DNA from: a bacterium
GTDB lineage: Bacteria > Planctomycetota > Planctomycetia > Planctomycetales > Planctomycetaceae
Length of the DNA stretch: 64,000 nt
Direction: 5' to 3'
Assembly (NCBI GenBank): GCA_016125225.1
Contig: WGME01000003.1
Coordinates: 1,054,001 to 1,118,000 of the forward strand
Shown piece after piece: positions 63,038 to 64,000 of this stretch (the first letter of the stretch is position 1; each line of letters opens with the position of its first letter). Below the pieces are notes generated by a model. The model worked only from the letters and a program-made list of their open reading frames with translations. It had not been told where the DNA came from and ran no database searches. Position numbers and translations under genes: made by a program.

Positions 63038-63973
63038 TTATGGTTGCAGTGGTTGGGGAGCATTCGCATCACGCGAGCGTCTGAGTTGTTCCAGATAATT
63101 CGCGATGGCATCGTGCCCGACGCTGCTTTGCCGAATGACCAACGACCGCGTGGAATCAAAGCCTTTGACCGTTCCCTCGCTCCCCGCCGTTTGCCACGAC
63201 TTGGGCAGAATGTGTCGTTGAATCCGTTGGATCAGGGGCTCAAAATCGGGCTTACCCGTCTGCTGGTCGAACGACACAAGATCGGCAACGCCATACACCC
63301 GCACTTGCCAATCATTTTCGGATTTGGGCGGATTGTTGACGGGCACAGGCTGGGCTTCATTCGCAACCGGGGCCTGCTGTGCTCCGATCAGCACCAGGTC
63401 TTGTCGCACGGAATAGCCAAGGTCCAACGGCTTCATCAACTCTTGCAGCACTTCATCGAGGGGGGCCTGATCAATTTCTACTGTGATAGGTTGAGCCAGT
63501 TTCGGAGCAGCGGCCGCTGCGGTTTCTGGCTCCATCACCACGGTAAACCCCGCCTGCCGGGCGACATACTGCAACACATCCTTATGCGGTTGCTGCACGG
63601 CTTTCACCGACACTTTACGATGGAGCGAGGCCGCATCGGTCGCCTGGACCGCTGGCGTCGACTTGGGATCATCCTGAATCACCACGGGCAATGGCGCAGG
63701 AGCACCGGGTTCCGTCGCGGAAAAATGGAATTCGAAGCGACGTCCGGTCTCTTCCGACACGGTCACGCCAGCGGCAGCGCCGGGGGTCTGCAGCACCGGT
63801 TGAGCCAGTACCTTCTGACGACCCTGGTCATCGACTTCAATGATCCGTACCTGCACCAGATAGTGCCGCATGCCCGGAGTCGGAGCGGCGGACGAACGCG
63901 TCACCGTCGCCAAGCCCGGATCGGCTCCCCATTGGGAGGCAGCCCAGACCAGAAAAAGCACGGGAGTAGACAA
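63038..63973 (-). CDS. Secretin/STN-domain-like exported protein
   Basis: This 311-residue protein has a short hydrophobic N-terminus and a beta-strand-rich N-terminal half. A segment at about 150-200 resembles the STN/secretin short domain: PITVEIDQAPLDEVLQELMKPLDLGYSVRQDLVLIG (quoted in parts), and the C-terminal part (about 240-300) has the SLVIRQSSVGHDAIANYLEQLR pattern found in the same group of proteins. It lacks a secretin barrel, so it is probably a periplasmic adaptor or planctomycete-specific protein. The start is TTG with an ideal AAGGAGGAG six bases upstream. It is the first gene before ddl (44 bases apart). Confidence 0.68.
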   Translation of the reverse strand: MSTPVLFLVWAASQWGADPGLATVTRSSAAPTPGMRHYLVQVRIIEVDDQGRQKVLAQPVLQTPGAAAGVTVSEETGRRFEFHFSATEPGAPAPLPVVIQDDPKSTPAVQATDAASLHRKVSVKAVQQPHKDVLQYVARQAGFTVVMEPETAAAAAPKLAQPITVEIDQAPLDEVLQELMKPLDLGYSVRQDLVLIGAQQAPVANEAQPVPVNNPPKSENDWQVRVYGVADLVSFDQQTGKPDFEPLIQRIQRHILPKSWQTAGSEGTVKGFDSTRSLVIRQSSVGHDAIANYLEQLRRSRDANAPQPLQP

Positions 63974-64000
63974 TCCAACTCCTCCTTGAGTGGCGATTGT

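Overview
The window is GC-rich bacterial DNA, densely coded on both strands, with no gap between genes above about 300 bases. Its content points to a planctomycete (order Planctomycetales, probably Planctomycetaceae; inferred from gene families, not from a marker tree). The indicators are two DUF1549/DUF1553 cytochrome plus DUF1501 gene pairs, a PVC-type membrane-bound dehydrogenase with its cytochrome, a DUF1080 protein, a sulfatase, an ECF sigma factor beside a zinc-finger Ser/Thr kinase, and a methanofuran/H4MPT-type C1 gene pair. GTG and TTG starts are common and several are backed by strong Shine-Dalgarno sequences. I found no tRNA, rRNA, CRISPR array, insertion sequence or prophage.

Layout. 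1-3.0 kb: the 3' part of a diguanylate cyclase, a short-chain dehydrogenase and a Cys-rich Tat lipoprotein. 3.2-7.5 kb: an FHA protein convergent with a four-gene operon (WXG100-like protein, helical protein, terpene-cyclase-like/HEAT protein, membrane-anchored protein). 7.5-11.8 kb: exported proteins (PQQ-type propeller, thioredoxin-like, FG-GAP, cytochrome c). 11.8-18.2 kb: CBS protein, MgtE, rpsI-rplM, thiL, ClC channel. 18.3-25.9 kb: a GDSL/DUF1080 fusion, then ffh-rpsP-trmD-rplS-yraN (without rimM), running into MfnD-like and MfnF-like genes and a small protein. 25.9-32.8 kb: an esterase/SMP-30 fusion, ECF sigma plus kinase, bioB and a membrane-anchored protein. 33-37.6 kb: the dehydrogenase/cytochrome pair. 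37.6-42 kb: histidine kinase, response regulator, FAD oxidoreductase and mnmM, closely packed on the minus strand. 42.3-50.5 kb: glgA-galT, a WD40 protein, a sulfatase, an EIIA-diadenylate cyclase fusion, a FabZ-like dehydratase and a HAD hydrolase. 50.6-61 kb: two divergent DUF1549-DUF1501 operons around a Gfo/Idh/MocA oxidoreductase. 61-64 kb: an STN-like protein, ddl and an FtsQ-like protein.

The most interesting points are the MnmM/FAD-oxidoreductase pair, which may together replace MnmC; the EIIA-diadenylate cyclase fusion; the WXG100/FHA/alpha-alpha-toroid cluster; an NtrC-type regulator that has lost GAFTGA and the Walker B Asp; the Cys-rich lipoprotein with five CX5C units; and two convergent gene pairs whose stop codons both lie inside one hairpin.
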